Shown: positions 17,535 through 27,694, counted from the first letter of the stretch. The stretch is DNA of 57,858 bases from Cyanobacteriota bacterium (GCA_026389285.1 JAPLID010000196.1:1-57858), one strand, 5' to 3'. Notes: a model not told the origin generated them from the sequence alone. Made by a program: numbers and translations.

Positions 17535-18415
17535 ACGCCAGGAACCGCGCCCTGCTGACCTCGGTGGCAGCAGCTTCCGTGCTCACCCTCGGCGGCCTGG
17601 CCTGGCTGGCCCGCGATCTGCTGGCCACCGCCAGCACCGAAGGCCGCAACCCCTCGCTGCTGGATCTGCTGGAGGAGGTCCGTCAATCCCCCCCATCCAA
17701 GGGGGCTCCCAGACTGGCGCCGAAACCGCCCTCACCCCTGACCTGGAGTTCGCCGATCGCCAGTTCCTCCGCTTCCCAGGTCTGTTCCCAGGTGGACCCG
17801 GAGTTGCGCCAGCGGCTCTGGCAGGAACAGCAAAGTCTTTCCAGTCAGATCCGGCGCATTCCCACCGATCCCAGCAACTACGGTGAGCGCTTCCGCCGTG
17901 ATGTCTACGACAACCCAATCGATCCGACTCCCAGGGTGATCGTGCTGCATGAAACCGTCTATGGGCTGGATTCAGCGATCAACACTTTCATCACACCCCA
18001 CGCCAATGATGACGACCAGGTCAGTTATCACACCCTGATCGGTCTGCGCGGTCAGATCGTCCAGGTGGTCGACCCGGTGAAGCGGGCCTTCGGTACCGGT
18101 AATTCCGCCTTCAACGGCGTCTGGGTGGTCACCAATCCCAAGGTGGGTGGCTCGATCAACAACTTCGCCCTGCATCTCAGCCTCGAGACACCGATGGACG
18201 GTGAAAATCAGGCCAGCGCTCATAGCGGCTACACCACTGCCCAGTACGACGCGATGGCGTTGGTGCTGGCGGACTGGATGCAGCGCTTCAAGATTCCCGC
18301 CACCAACATCACCGCCCATCGCCATGTCGACCTTGGCGGCGATCGCTCCGATCCCCGCAGTTTCGACTGGAACGTGCTCAAACTGCGTTTGTTGGTTCTC
18401 GAAGGGAGCTGCTGA
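17531..18415 (+). CDS. N-acetylmuramoyl-L-alanine amidase (Amidase_2 type), membrane-anchored or secreted
   Basis: The 294-residue protein has an N-terminal hydrophobic signal/anchor (about 8-28) and an Amidase_2/PGRP-like domain (about 130-285). The zinc-ligand histidines lie in VIVLHET (about residue 141) and ITAHRHVD (about 260). It should cleave the bond between muramic acid and the stem peptide in the periplasm. The ATG overlaps the M61 gene stop (ATGA). A Pro/Ser-rich linker (about 48-75) joins the anchor to the domain. The next gene, convergent, is another probable wall enzyme. Confidence 0.88.
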   Translation: MNARNRALLTSVAAASVLTLGGLAWLARDLLATASTEGRNPSLLDLLEEVRQSPPSKGAPRLAPKPPSPLTWSSPIASSSASQVCSQVDPELRQRLWQEQQSLSSQIRRIPTDPSNYGERFRRDVYDNPIDPTPRVIVLHETVYGLDSAINTFITPHANDDDQVSYHTLIGLRGQIVQVVDPVKRAFGTGNSAFNGVWVVTNPKVGGSINNFALHLSLETPMDGENQASAHSGYTTAQYDAMALVLADWMQRFKIPATNITAHRHVDLGGDRSDPRSFDWNVLKLRLLVLEGSC

Positions 18416-18465
18416 GGGTAGGGGTCAGTCAGGCCCAGACCGTCGGTGGGCTCACCTGATCAACT

Positions 18466-19317
18466 TCAGATCAGCGGACTGGTGGGGGAGGTGCGGGTGC
18501 CGTAGATCAGGCCATGCAGCTCTGGATCCTGCATGTAGCGCAGGATGCGGCCGGGATAGTCGAGTTTTCCGTTGTGGAGATAAGCCAGGGTGGCCAGGCC
18601 CTTGGCATCGCGCGGTGAAACGCTGGCCATCAGCAGGCGATGTCGCGGCAGGCCGAGGGCCTTGCTGAGGCGGGCGAACTTGCCGACCAGCACCTGTACA
18701 TTGCGGTCCGGGTCCAGCAGATGCAGGCGGGCCTCGTTGATCTGCTCGGGGGTGGCCTTGGCGCTCAGCAATCCCTGCTTCTGCAGCTCACCCAGACTCA
18801 GCTGGGCGGGGCCATGGGTGTGAAACAGGCCGGATTCGGCCACCAGTGGGGCGTCTTCGCCAGGCTTGGCGTGCTGCAGTTCATCGAACAGCACCGCGGC
18901 CACCAGCATCGGATTGATGTGGTGACGACGGCTTTCCGAGAGAATGATCGGCCGCAGCTCTTCCACCCTTGAGATGGTGTGCACTCTTAGGGGCTGCAGC
19001 TGGTCGAGCCCCTCGGTGAACAGCTGAGCCAGCTTCGGCTGGGGCCCATGCACACTAAAACGACGGTTCAGGTCGCGCAGCTCGGCTTCGGAGAAATCCA
19101 GAGGGTCGGGGCGCTGGCCTTCGTTGATCAGGCCACGGGGATCGGCGCCGTTGCTGGCCAGAGTGCCGATCAGCACCGGATCACTGAACAAGACGGGGCG
19201 CTGGGCTTGGCCCAACGTCTGAAGCTGGGCTGGCAACCAGGCCAGGCCCAAACCAAGGCTTAGCAAGCCGAAGCCCAGACCGGCAACCGTGACCTTCAGG
19301 TGCGAGAAAACCATCAA
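18466..19317 (-). CDS. Secreted lytic-transglycosylase-like protein
   Basis: The 283-residue protein has a clear signal/anchor segment (about 9-32) and a helical domain containing ILSESRRHHINPMLVAAVLFDEL (the pattern E...INP.LvaAvlfdE), similar to lytic transglycosylase and DUF1402-type folds, with a candidate catalytic Glu. Later LATLAYLHNGKLDYPGRIL fits the end of such a domain. The substrate would be periplasmic peptidoglycan. It is convergent with the amidase gene (50 bp between ends) and divergent from pgi. The family call rests on motif pattern only; a structural, non-catalytic role is possible. Confidence 0.65.
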   Translation of the reverse strand: MMVFSHLKVTVAGLGFGLLSLGLGLAWLPAQLQTLGQAQRPVLFSDPVLIGTLASNGADPRGLINEGQRPDPLDFSEAELRDLNRRFSVHGPQPKLAQLFTEGLDQLQPLRVHTISRVEELRPIILSESRRHHINPMLVAAVLFDELQHAKPGEDAPLVAESGLFHTHGPAQLSLGELQKQGLLSAKATPEQINEARLHLLDPDRNVQVLVGKFARLSKALGLPRHRLLMASVSPRDAKGLATLAYLHNGKLDYPGRILRYMQDPELHGLIYGTRTSPTSPLI

Positions 19318-19500
19318 GACAATCTAGGACATTTCCTACCATTTATTTAAGGATCCTGCGACGATCAGCTCGCCGACGGGCATCGGTATATGCGCTGGCC
19401 CACACACGGTGGCGGCGATGCCGCGAAGCATGCCAACCGCTTGCCGGAATGCAGGCGGACTGGATACGGTTCCAAGGCAAAGTACAGTGTCACAGGAGCC

Positions 19501-21108
19501 ATGACTTCGCTTCCGCCGCTCGACGGCCATGATCCAACGAGCCTCTGGACACGCTTTTCCGAGCTGCTCTGGTACGACGAGGACCTCGGCTTCTGGCTTG
19601 ACGTCAGCCGCATGGCCCTGTCCCAGCCTGATCTGGACCGCCTGCAGCCCGGTTTTGATCAGGCCTTCCGGGCGATGGCCGAGCTGGAAGCCGGCGCGAT
19701 CGCCAACCGCGACGAACAGCGCCAGGTTGGTCACTACTGGCTGAGGGCTCCCGAACTGGCGCCCGATGACGCCACCACCGCTCATATCCGCCTCGAAGTC
19801 GATCGCCTCTCCTCCTTTGGTCAGGCCGTTCTCGCCGGCGAGATCCGCTCACCAGGGGGAGAGCCCTTCACGGATGTCCTCTGGATCGGCATTGGTGGTT
19901 CCGGCCTCGGCCCGCTGTTGATGGTGCGGGCGCTGCAGCAGCGGGGCCGGGGTCTGCCCTTCCATTTCATCGACAACGTTGATCCCCAGGGCATCAGCGC
20001 CGTTCTCGGCGGCCTCGGCGAGCGGCTGCGCAGCACGCTGGTGATCGTCGTCAGCAAATCCGGGGGCACGCCCGAGCCCCATCTGGGCATGGCCCAGTCC
20101 AGGGTGCGGCTGGAAGCCGCCGGCGGCGACTGGGCGGCCCAAGCTGTGGCTGTGACGATGCTGGACAGTCACCTGGACAAACAGGCCCAGGCCGAGCAGT
20201 GGCTGCGCCGCTTCGACATGTTCGACTGGGTCGGCGGCCGCACCAGCATCACCAGTGCCGTGGGGCTGCTGCCGGCAGCTTTGATCGGTGCCGATCTTCA
20301 TGCCTTCCTCGCTGGCGCCGGCGCCATGGACCGGCTGACGCGCCGGCCCGAGGTGCTTCACAACCCCGCCGCCCTGCTGGCGGCGGCCTGGTTTGCCGCC
20401 GGCGATGGTCAGGGCCGTCGCGACATGGTGGTGCTGCCCTACCGGGACCGGCTGGAGGTGTTCAGCCGTTACCTGCAGCAGCTGGTGATGGAGTCCCTTG
20501 GCAAGAAGTACGACCGCAGCGGCCGCGTCGTGCATCAGGGTCTGGCGGTTTACGGCAACAAGGGTTCCACCGACCAGCACGCCTATGTGCAACAGCTGCG
20601 CGATGGCCTCGACAACTTCTTCGTCACCTTCATCGAGGCGCTTGAAGATGCACCCGACATCGGCCCGGTGCAGGGTGAACGACCAGGCGATTTTCTCTGC
20701 GGCTTCCTGCAGGGCACCCGCTCAGCCCTCAGCGAGGGTGATCGCCAGAACCTGACGATCACCCTGCGGCGCTTCGATGAGCGCAGCCTCGGGGCCTTGG
20801 TGGGCCTGTTCGAGCGGGCTGTTGGCCTCTACGGCGAACTGATCGACGTCAACGCTTACCACCAGCCCGGTGTCGAGGCCGGCAAGAAGGCGGCTGCCGA
20901 GGTGCTTGCCCTGCAGGTCCGGCTGGAAGACCTGCTGGCTGACGGTCAGCAGCGCAGCCTGGCCGCCATCGCCGAGGCCCTGGAGCTGGCCAGCCCCGAG
21001 CCGATCTTCTGGGCCCTGCGCCATCTCGGCGCCAATCCCCGCGGCTACCGGATCAGCGGCGACTGGGGCAACCCCGCCAGCCTGCAGGTGATCAAGGAAC
21101 CAGATTGA
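19501..21108 (+). CDS. pgi: Glucose-6-phosphate isomerase
   Basis: The 535-residue enzyme interconverts glucose-6-phosphate and fructose-6-phosphate. Visible are the sugar-phosphate-binding [11 protein letters not shown], the SKSGGTPE loop and [15 protein letters not shown] with the catalytic His region. ATG at 19501 is chosen because the family N-terminus begins here and the upstream in-frame part (from 19390) is not protein-like. About 180 bp separate it from the divergent transglycosylase-like gene, which leaves room for promoters. Its 3' end overlaps leuS (convergent) by 17 bp. Confidence 0.97.
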   Translation: MTSLPPLDGHDPTSLWTRFSELLWYDEDLGFWLDVSRMALSQPDLDRLQPGFDQAFRAMAELEAGAIANRDEQRQVGHYWLRAPELAPDDATTAHIRLEVDRLSSFGQAVLAGEIRSPGGEPFTDVLWIGIGGSGLGPLLMVRALQQRGRGLPFHFIDNVDPQGISAVLGGLGERLRSTLVIVVSKSGGTPEPHLGMAQSRVRLEAAGGDWAAQAVAVTMLDSHLDKQAQAEQWLRRFDMFDWVGGRTSITSAVGLLPAALIGADLHAFLAGAGAMDRLTRRPEVLHNPAALLAAAWFAAGDGQGRRDMVVLPYRDRLEVFSRYLQQLVMESLGKKYDRSGRVVHQGLAVYGNKGSTDQHAYVQQLRDGLDNFFVTFIEALEDAPDIGPVQGERPGDFLCGFLQGTRSALSEGDRQNLTITLRRFDERSLGALVGLFERAVGLYGELIDVNAYHQPGVEAGKKAAAEVLALQVRLEDLLADGQQRSLAAIAEALELASPEPIFWALRHLGANPRGYRISGDWGNPASLQVIKEPD

Positions 21109-23737
21109 CCAACTTGCCGGGGACGACGATCACCCGGCGCGGCGGCTGACCCTCCAGCCACTTGGCGGCCACCTCGCTCGCCAAGGCGAGAGCTTCGAGG
21201 GTGGCGGCGTCGGCATCGGCCGGCACCTCCAACTGGCCCCGCACCTTGCCCTTGATCTGGATCACCACCGTCACGGTGTCACGCCGCAGGGCGGAGGCAT
21301 CGGCCTCGGGCCAGCGCTGGCGATGCACACTGTTGTCATCGTCCGGGTTGGCACCGAGGCGCTGCCAGAGCTCTTCCGCCAGGTGGGGGGCGAACGGCGC
21401 CAGCAGCACCAGCAGCACTGTCAGGGCCTCGACGGCAACGGCTTCGCTGGCCGCCTCCAGCTGGCTGCCCATGGCGTTGCTGAGCTTCATCAGCTCGGAG
21501 ACGGCAGTATTGAACTGATAGTCGCCGTCCAGGTCTTCGCTGATGGCCGCGATCGCCGTGTGGACAGCCCGCCGCAGCTCCTGATCGCCTTCGGTGAGAG
21601 GGGCTTCAGCATTGCCTGAGGGGCTGGCGCCGCTGGGGGCAAGCCTCAGGCCCCGCTCCTGGGCACTGTCCACTAGGCGCCAGAGCCGCTGCAGGAAGCG
21701 GTACTGCCCCTCGACATCGGCGTCGTCCCATTCCAGATCCTTTTCCGGCGGCGCCTTGAACAGGATGAACATCCGGGCTGTGTCGGCGCCGTAACGATCA
21801 ATCACCCCGGCGGGATCAACGCCGTTGTACTTCGACTTCGACATCTTCTCGTAGAAGGTGTCGAGCACCTCGCCGCTGATCGGGTCGCGGGGATCACTGG
21901 GATCGGCCACATCGGCCGGGGCGATGTATCTGCCGCTGTGGGGATTCTTGTAGGTGATCCCCTGCACCATTCCCTGGGTCAGCAGGCGCGCGAACGGTTC
22001 GTCAAACCCCAGTAGCCCGCGATCGCGCAGCACCTTGGTGAAGAAACGGGAGTAGAGCAGATGCAGGATGGCGTGCTCGATGCCGCCGACGTACTGATCC
22101 ACGGGCAGCCAGCGATCGACGGCCTCGCGGCTGAAAGGCAGCGCCGTGTTGTGGGGATCGCTGTAGCGCAGGTAGTACCAGGAGGAGCAAATGAACGTGT
22201 CCATCGTGTCGGTCTCGCGCCGGGCGCTCTGGCCGCAGCAGGGGCAGGCCACGGCCACCCAGCTCTCCAGCTGGGCCAAGGGTGAGCCACCCTTAGCCGC
22301 CAGTTCGACCCCCTGGGGCAGCTCCACTGGCAGCTGCTCTTCAGGCACCGGCACCACACCGCAGCTGTCGCAGTGGATCACCGGTATCGGGCAACCCCAG
22401 TAGCGCTGGCGTGAGATCAACCAGTCGCGCAGGCGATATTGCACCCGGCCCTGGCCCCAACCCCCGGCCTCGCCGGCGGCGATGATCTGCTGCCGTGCCT
22501 CGGCGCAGGTCAGTCCGTCAAAGGGACCGGAATGAATCAGCACACCGCCGGCGGTCCAGGCGCCACCTTCGTAGGCGTGTTCATCCGATCCTTCCGGGAT
22601 GATCACCTGTCGCACCGGCAGCTCGTACTGGCGGGCGAAGACGAAATCGCGCTGATCGTGGGCGGGGACACCCATCACGGCACCGGTGCCGTACTCGGCC
22701 AGCACATAGTCGGCGATCCAAAGGGGTACCAGCTCGCCGTTGGCCGGGTTGCGAGCGCTGGCGCCGATCGGCATGCCGCGCTTAGGGCTGTCTTCGGCGG
22801 TGCGTTCCTGGTCGCTCTGACGGCCGACCAGATCGATGAAGGCCTGCACCGACAACTGCTGTTCAGAGGCGGTGAGCGCCTCGACCAGCGGATGCTCGGG
22901 CGCGAGCACCACGTAACTGACGCCGTAGATCGTGTCGGGGCGGGTGGTGAACACCGCGATGTGCTGACCGGTGCCGGCGCCATCGCCGTCGACCACCTCG
23001 AACTGCAGCTCGGCGCCGGTGGAGCGGCCGATCCAGTTGGCCTGCATGGTGCGCACCCGCTCCGGCCAGCCCTGGAGCTTCGGCAGGTCATCGAGCAGTT
23101 GGTCGGCATAGGCGGTGATCTTCAGGAACCACTGGCGCAGCTTGCGCTTCTCCACCAGGGAACCTGAGCGCCAGGAACGACCCGCACCATCCACCTGTTC
23201 GTTGGCCAGCACGGTCTGGTCGATCGGATCCCAGTTGACCGTGGCCTCGCTGCGGTAGGCCAGGCCCGCGTCCAGGAACTGCAGAAACAGCCACTGGGTC
23301 CAGCGGTAGTAGTCGGCGTGGCAGGTGGCCACTTCCCGGTCCCAGTCGATCGACAGGCCCAGTCGCTTCAGTTGCTCGCGCATCTGGCCGATGTTCTGAT
23401 CGGTCCAGGCGCCGGGATCCACCCCCCGCTCGATCGCTGCGTTCTCCGCCGGCAGTCCGAAGGCGTCCCAGCCCATCGGATGCAGCACGGCCCGACCCCG
23501 CAACCGCTGCACTCGGGCGATCACATCGGTGATCACGTAGTTGCGCACATGGCCCATGTGCAGGCTCCCCGACGGATAGGGGAACATCGATAGGGCGTAA
23601 TAGGGCTCGCCGGTCCCGACTGAGTGGCTTGCTGCTGAGGGGCCTGGCTCGGGAGTGCGGGCCAGCCCCTGGCTCTGCCAGTGCTGCTGCCAGCGCTCCT
23701 CGATCACCTGCGGCCGGTAGCGGGAGGAATCGGTCAC
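21092..23737 (-). CDS. leuS: Leucyl-tRNA synthetase
   Basis: A class I synthetase of about 881 residues. HIGH-type motif: [12 protein letters not shown]. Editing domain: TTRPDTIYG and the following segment. Zinc-type cysteines: DSCG and CPCCG. KMSKS loop: KMSKSKYNG. The start GTG at 23737 yields the family-like N-terminus ([16 protein letters not shown]); the frame extends 24 codons further upstream without a family match. Two short low-complexity inserts occur, one near the N-terminus before the HMGH motif and one near residue 700. It is convergent with pgi (17-bp overlap), and hfq lies upstream on the same strand. Confidence 0.97.
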   Translation of the reverse strand: MTDSSRYRPQVIEERWQQHWQSQGLARTPEPGPSAASHSVGTGEPYYALSMFPYPSGSLHMGHVRNYVITDVIARVQRLRGRAVLHPMGWDAFGLPAENAAIERGVDPGAWTDQNIGQMREQLKRLGLSIDWDREVATCHADYYRWTQWLFLQFLDAGLAYRSEATVNWDPIDQTVLANEQVDGAGRSWRSGSLVEKRKLRQWFLKITAYADQLLDDLPKLQGWPERVRTMQANWIGRSTGAELQFEVVDGDGAGTGQHIAVFTTRPDTIYGVSYVVLAPEHPLVEALTASEQQLSVQAFIDLVGRQSDQERTAEDSPKRGMPIGASARNPANGELVPLWIADYVLAEYGTGAVMGVPAHDQRDFVFARQYELPVRQVIIPEGSDEHAYEGGAWTAGGVLIHSGPFDGLTCAEARQQIIAAGEAGGWGQGRVQYRLRDWLISRQRYWGCPIPVIHCDSCGVVPVPEEQLPVELPQGVELAAKGGSPLAQLESWVAVACPCCGQSARRETDTMDTFICSSWYYLRYSDPHNTALPFSREAVDRWLPVDQYVGGIEHAILHLLYSRFFTKVLRDRGLLGFDEPFARLLTQGMVQGITYKNPHSGRYIAPADVADPSDPRDPISGEVLDTFYEKMSKSKYNGVDPAGVIDRYGADTARMFILFKAPPEKDLEWDDADVEGQYRFLQRLWRLVDSAQERGLRLAPSGASPSGNAEAPLTEGDQELRRAVHTAIAAISEDLDGDYQFNTAVSELMKLSNAMGSQLEAASEAVAVEALTVLLVLLAPFAPHLAEELWQRLGANPDDDNSVHRQRWPEADASALRRDTVTVVIQIKGKVRGQLEVPADADAATLEALALASEVAAKWLEGQPPRRVIVVPGKLVNLVP

Positions 23738-23818
23738 GGGGTTCGCTCGGGGCCTGCGCTCAGGCGTGATCGTGCCACAACCCCCAGGCCCAGGCACCGG
23801 CGCCAGCACCGGCAGCGA

Positions 23819-24058
23819 TCAGAGGAAGGCGCGCAGCATGGCGATGGCGTTGCGGTTGATCAGCACCAGCGGCAGACTAGCCTCCTGGCGCAGGGCCAGG
23901 AACTCGCTGTCTTGCCACTTGATCATGCCCTCGAGTTCCTGACCGCCGACCATCGTCACCTGCACGATCGTGCGGTTGCGAATCAGCTCCTGCACATGGC
24001 GAACGCTGGGCAGGCTGGTATCCAGCCGGGGGCCTCGCTTGTCGAAGAAGCTCTGCAT
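23819..24058 (-). CDS. hfq: Cyanobacterial Hfq
   Basis: The 79-residue Sm-fold protein has an N-terminal helix (LPSVRHVQELIRN), the Sm1 strand pattern (VQVTMVGGQELEGMIKWQDSEFLAL, pattern V.v.m..G.eleG.i.wqD...l.l) and a C-terminal strand (LVLINRNAIAMLRAF). It lacks the proteobacterial YKH Sm2 motif, as known for cyanobacterial Hfq. In Synechocystis, Hfq acts with the type IV pilus base rather than as a general sRNA chaperone. Only 11 bp separate its ATG from the divergent dapF start, so the promoters of both genes must lie inside the neighbouring coding sequences unless dapF starts later. Confidence 0.92.
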   Translation of the reverse strand: MQSFFDKRGPRLDTSLPSVRHVQELIRNRTIVQVTMVGGQELEGMIKWQDSEFLALRQEASLPLVLINRNAIAMLRAFL

Positions 24059-24069
24059 AGGATCGAGCT

Positions 24070-25386
24070 GTGCCGGCGCCTACGGGGATTGTGCTTCAGT
24101 TCAGCAAGTATCAGGGATTGGGCAACGACTTCCTGTTGATGGATGGTCGTGGACTGCCCGATGGGAATGACCACTTCGGGCTGACGCCTGCAGCGATCCA
24201 GCGCCTGTGCGATCGCCGCTTCGGAGTCGGGGGCGATGGCGTGATCCTGGCCCTGCCTCCCCGCCAAGGCGGCGAACTGCGGATGCGCATCTTTAATGCC
24301 GATGGCACGGAGCCGGAGATGTGCGGCAACGGCATTCGCTGTCTGGCACGCTTCCTGGCGGACAGCGACGGTGATGAGCCAGGCCGCACCTGGCAGATCG
24401 AGACGCTGGCGGGGCGGATCGTGCCGACCTTGCAGCCCGACGGTCGCATCCGCGTCGACATGGGTCGGCCGATTCTGGAGCCCGCCTCGATTCCGACCCT
24501 TTTGGAGCCGGGGCCCGCCGGTCTTCCCCAGGGGGATCTGGCCATTGCCGGCCAGATTCTGGCCGTTGCCGCTGTCGGCATGGGTAATCCCCACGTCGTG
24601 ATCCCGGTATCGGATGTGGAGGCGATCGATCTGGAGCTGTTGGGGGCCGATCTCGAGATCCATCCCGTCTTCCCAGCCCGCACCAATGTGCATTTCGTGC
24701 AGGTGCTCCACCCCGGCCATCTGGTGATGCGTGTCTGGGAGCGGGGCGCCGGGCCGACCCTGGCTTGCGGGACAGGGGCCTGCGCCACCCTGGTGGCCTG
24801 CCACCGGTTGGGCCTCAGTGAGCGTGTGGCCCGCCTCGATCTGCCCGGCGGCCCCCTGGAGATCAACTGGGATCCGGCCAGCGACCATGTGTTCATGACC
24901 GGCCCGGCCGAGGCAGTGTTCGACGGCGTGGTCGTGCCGGGGCTGGTCGGCGAGGCGGAACAGCCGCCCCTTGGCTGGAGTCCCGAACCGCCGGCAGCGC
25001 CCCTGGTCGCCTCGCAACCGGAGATCGATCGCGACTTCGAGCCGCTCGAAGCACCTGCCGCCCCAGCCATCAAGACTGCAGACTCCACGGAATCCGCCGT
25101 TTCTGACGCCAGCGCCAAGCACACCGTTGACTGCGCCACGGCCTGCGTCAACGGCTGCATCCGTCCCGAGGCCTGCGCCAGCCAGGAAGCGCGGGCCAGG
25201 GTGGAGGCCCTGCTCGGGGGCCGCTCCCTCGATGAGTTGGTGGCAATCGCCTCCAGCTCCGCCGAATCCCGCTTCCGCTCCCGCCTGGCCGCCGACGCTG
25301 CCCCTGAAGCGGGTGTCGATCCCGCCGAGCCGGCCTCGGGTTTCATCGCTCGGGATCCATGGCAGGCAACGGGCGCTGATGGCTGA
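24070..25386 (+). CDS. dapF: Diaminopimelate epimerase with C-terminal four-cysteine extension
   Basis: The enzyme converts LL- to meso-diaminopimelate for lysine and peptidoglycan synthesis. The two catalytic cysteines are in EMCGNGIRC and LACGTGAC. The longest start is GTG at 24070; GTG at 24091 gives an N-terminus closer to typical DapF. A normal DapF ends near residue 290, but this protein has 438 residues. After a low-complexity Pro/Ala/Glu linker (about 295-350) comes a conserved-looking module with C-x3-C-x3-C-x5-C (C355, C359, C363, C369), then EARARVEALLGGRSLDEL and ASSSAESRFRSRL. The stop overlaps the ATG of the cysteine desulfurase gene (ATGGCTGA). The module may be a fused small protein; its function is unknown and metal or Fe-S binding is only a guess. 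Confidence 0.9.
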   Translation: MPAPTGIVLQFSKYQGLGNDFLLMDGRGLPDGNDHFGLTPAAIQRLCDRRFGVGGDGVILALPPRQGGELRMRIFNADGTEPEMCGNGIRCLARFLADSDGDEPGRTWQIETLAGRIVPTLQPDGRIRVDMGRPILEPASIPTLLEPGPAGLPQGDLAIAGQILAVAAVGMGNPHVVIPVSDVEAIDLELLGADLEIHPVFPARTNVHFVQVLHPGHLVMRVWERGAGPTLACGTGACATLVACHRLGLSERVARLDLPGGPLEINWDPASDHVFMTGPAEAVFDGVVVPGLVGEAEQPPLGWSPEPPAAPLVASQPEIDRDFEPLEAPAAPAIKTADSTESAVSDASAKHTVDCATACVNGCIRPEACASQEARARVEALLGGRSLDELVAIASSSAESRFRSRLAADAAPEAGVDPAEPASGFIARDPWQATGADG

Positions 25387-26767
25387 GGTGCCTTCCCAGT
25401 TCAGCGGTCATGGCGCCGAACTCGAACCGGATCAAGACCGGCCAGCACCGCAATGGATGGAACCGCACTGGATTGAGCCGCACTGGATGGAGCCGCCCAG
25501 CCCGTCCCGTCCAGAGTTGTGTGTTGCGGCCCGCCAGGAAGCGGTTGCCATCGATCTGAGCCGCTACCTCGACGCCTCGGCTACCAGCCCGCCGGCTCCT
25601 GAGGTGCTGGCGGCGATGGCGACGATGGCGCCCCAGGCCTGGGCGAACCCCTCGGGGCTCCATGGCCCTGGCTTATCGGCGGCCGAACTGCTGGAGCGCA
25701 GCCGCATCCGGCTGGCCGCCGCCCTGGGAAGCGAGCCATCCCAGCTGATCCTCTGCTCCGGCGGCAGCGAGGCGATCCATCTGGCCCTGCTCGGCAGTGC
25801 CGCTCTGATGGAGCCGGGTCGCCTGCTGATCTCCGCCGTCGAGCATCCCGCCACCCGGGCGGCAGCTGCCCAGTTGCAACGCCAGGGCTGGCAGCTGGAG
25901 ATCCTGCCGGTGGACCGGTTCGGCCTGGTCGATCCCGTCACCCTGGCCGAGCGGTTGGCCCCCCCGACCCGGCTGGTCTCGCTGATCTGGGGGCAGAGCG
26001 AGGTGGGCAGCCTCCAACCCCTGGCCAGCCTCGGAGCGCTATGCCGTGCCGCCGGCGTTCGCCTGCATGTGGACGCCGTGCAGGTGGTCGGCCATCAGCC
26101 GATTAACCTGGCCCAGCTGCCGGTGGATCTGCTCAGTTGTACCGCCCACAAGCTGCAGGGGCCCCGGGGTGTGGGGGCTCTGGCGTTGGCGCCGGGCGTC
26201 GAACTGGCTCCGCTGATCGGCGGCGGCTCCCAGGAAGGAGGGCGCCGTGGCGGCACCGAACCGGTGCTGCTGGCCCATGGATTCGCCGAGGCCCTGGATC
26301 TGGCCACGGCCCGGCTGGCCGCATCTGGAAGTCGGGATCCGGTGGCCCCGCTGCGCGACGAGCTCTGGCAGCGGCTCCGCCAGCGACCCGGACTGCGGCT
26401 GAGCGGTCCGGAGCCCGATGGCGGGGCTCGGCGCCTGCCCCATCACCTCAGCCTGCTGGTCGCCGCTGACGACGGCCGGCCGCTCTCAGGGCGGGCCCTG
26501 GTCCGGGCCCTGGCCCGCCGGGGCTGGGCTGTCAGCAGTGGCTCCGCCTGCAGTAGCGGCGGCACGGCCTGGGATTCGGGCGCCAGCGGGGCCGCCAGCG
26601 GGGCCGCCAGCCCGATCCTACTGGCCATGGGGTTCGGCGAGCGCGAGGCGGCCAGTGGCCTGCGGCTGAGCCTGGGACCGTGGCTGAAGCCGGAGGATCT
26701 GGAGCGGTTCCCGGACGATCTCGACAGCGCCCGCCGCGAACTGCAGGGGCCTGATTTAGGGGCCTGA
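25379..26767 (+). CDS. Cysteine desulfurase-family PLP enzyme (NifS/IscS-like)
   Basis: The 462-residue protein belongs to the class V aminotransferase fold. PLP features: SAVEHPA (ring-stacking His), the HVDAVQ segment, and the Schiff-base lysine in CTAHKLQGPRG. The mobile loop contains the catalytic cysteine in SSGSACSSG. It would take sulfur from cysteine for Fe-S or other sulfur use. The ATG at 25379 overlaps the dapF stop. The first 60 residues are non-conserved and include a 15-bp tandem repeat. A Gly/Ala/Ser insertion built from 12-bp repeats follows the catalytic loop (about 26577-26613). Confidence 0.9.
   Translation: MAEVPSQFSGHGAELEPDQDRPAPQWMEPHWIEPHWMEPPSPSRPELCVAARQEAVAIDLSRYLDASATSPPAPEVLAAMATMAPQAWANPSGLHGPGLSAAELLERSRIRLAAALGSEPSQLILCSGGSEAIHLALLGSAALMEPGRLLISAVEHPATRAAAAQLQRQGWQLEILPVDRFGLVDPVTLAERLAPPTRLVSLIWGQSEVGSLQPLASLGALCRAAGVRLHVDAVQVVGHQPINLAQLPVDLLSCTAHKLQGPRGVGALALAPGVELAPLIGGGSQEGGRRGGTEPVLLAHGFAEALDLATARLAASGSRDPVAPLRDELWQRLRQRPGLRLSGPEPDGGARRLPHHLSLLVAADDGRPLSGRALVRALARRGWAVSSGSACSSGGTAWDSGASGAASGAASPILLAMGFGEREAASGLRLSLGPWLKPEDLERFPDDLDSARRELQGPDLGA
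25454..25498 (+). repeat. 15-bp tandem repeat x3 in the desulfurase N-terminus
   Basis: Three contiguous imperfect 15-bp units (25454-25468, 25469-25483, 25484-25498) encode WMEPH, WIEPH and WMEPP. Units differ at only a few positions, which suggests recent duplication. Confidence 0.9.
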
Positions 26768-26832
26768 TTCAGTGACTTGTTGTCCATACCCATGCCGTCC
26801 TGCGCCTGGGTGGGAGTTGAGTTCCCTGGCCC

Positions 26833-26866
26833 GCCACGGCTGTTGCTACGCCACGGCTGTTGCTAC
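26833..26866. repeat. Perfect 17-bp tandem duplication upstream of the DUF1995 gene
   Basis: The 17-mer GCCACGGCTGTTGCTAC occurs twice in a row in the 175-bp gap between the desulfurase and DUF1995 genes. Perfect identity suggests recent slippage. No promoter consensus was confidently placed around it. Confidence 0.9.
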
Positions 26867-26942
26867 GCCGCCGCCGACTCCGGCCGCTCGGTAGGGTCCG
26901 GGCGCCCTGGCCCCCCGTACCGCCGAGCCGCGGATCCCTGCC

Positions 26943-27656
26943 ATGCTCCCCGCCGATCTGCTTTCCGCCGAGGCCGAGGCCCTCGCGGCACTCCAACAGG
27001 CCCTGGCCTCCAGTGCCAACGGCCGCTGGACCGTGGAGTTCCGCTTTGAGGGCCTACGGCTGCTGCCTCTGGTGCTGCGCCTGAACGGAGCCCTGCGGGA
27101 GGCGGGACAGGAGTTGAACCTGCTGTTTGCGGACATGGGGGCAACGGCCCTGGCCCGCCGCGACGCCGGTGAGGGCGCAACCAACATCAGCAGCTTTGGC
27201 GACCAGGAACGCCGGCAGGCCGAAGGCTCCACCGATAGGTCCAGCGATAGCCCCAGCAATGGCCTTTTGCTGCTCGTCGGGGCCAGCCAGGCCGAATACG
27301 AACAGGTGGAGCGGATCTGTGGTGCCCATGTCGGCCCGGTGGTGCTGCTCAACCCCAAACTGGAGGACGCCACCGTCGGCATCGGTAGTGTCGCCCGACA
27401 GCGGCGTCGCGGCTTCCTGGCCCAGTGGCAGGCCGCCTATGCCCTGATCCCCCAGAGCGACAGCGCCCTGCGCCGCGCCTTCCCCGGTGATTGGGAGCTC
27501 TACCGGCTCGATCCCGATGGCTTCCGCTTCGTGGTCGGCTTCGAGCGCAGACCCGACAGCGAGCAGAGGCAGCAGGCGCTCAGTGGTGGCGAGAGCCAGG
27601 GTCTGGGCGGCAACCTCAGGGCTCTGGGGGATCTGATCGAAGGTCTGCAGAACTGA
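26943..27656 (+). CDS. DUF1995 family protein
   Basis: The 237-residue protein starts with LPADLLSAEAEALAALQQAL, the usual start pattern of DUF1995 proteins in cyanobacteria and chloroplasts, and has VVLLNPKLEDATVGIG and the tryptophan/tyrosine pattern WELYRLDPDGFRFV near the end. Some plant relatives are linked to chloroplast functions, but no reaction is established. A Ser/Asp/Glu-rich insertion at about residues 75-100 contains 12-bp DNA repeats. It lies alone on this strand, 175 bp after the desulfurase and about 80 bp before the DUF4330 gene. Confidence 0.82.
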   Translation: MLPADLLSAEAEALAALQQALASSANGRWTVEFRFEGLRLLPLVLRLNGALREAGQELNLLFADMGATALARRDAGEGATNISSFGDQERRQAEGSTDRSSDSPSNGLLLLVGASQAEYEQVERICGAHVGPVVLLNPKLEDATVGIGSVARQRRRGFLAQWQAAYALIPQSDSALRRAFPGDWELYRLDPDGFRFVVGFERRPDSEQRQQALSGGESQGLGGNLRALGDLIEGLQN

Positions 27657-27680
27657 AGATTTGGTCGATCGGGTCGTGCT

Positions 27681-27694
27681 TCGTACTGGTACGA
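27681..27694. promoter_or_regulatory. 14-bp palindrome upstream of the DUF4330 gene
   Basis: TCGTACTGGTACGA is a 6-bp inverted repeat with a 2-bp centre, 43 bp before the ATG at 27737. It could be an operator for a dimeric regulator. The spacing does not match NtcA (GTA-N8-TAC) or the cyanobacterial LexA box. Confidence 0.3.

Noticed and set aside
24111..25346. Long antisense ORF of 411 codons opposite dapF
   Set aside because: Composition (Arg, Ser, Pro, Gly rich) is typical of a GC-rich shadow frame; dapF has clear catalytic motifs.
27681..27694. NtcA or LexA box
   Set aside because: The palindrome has GTAC arms with a 2-bp centre, which does not fit GTA-N8-TAC or the cyanobacterial LexA spacing.
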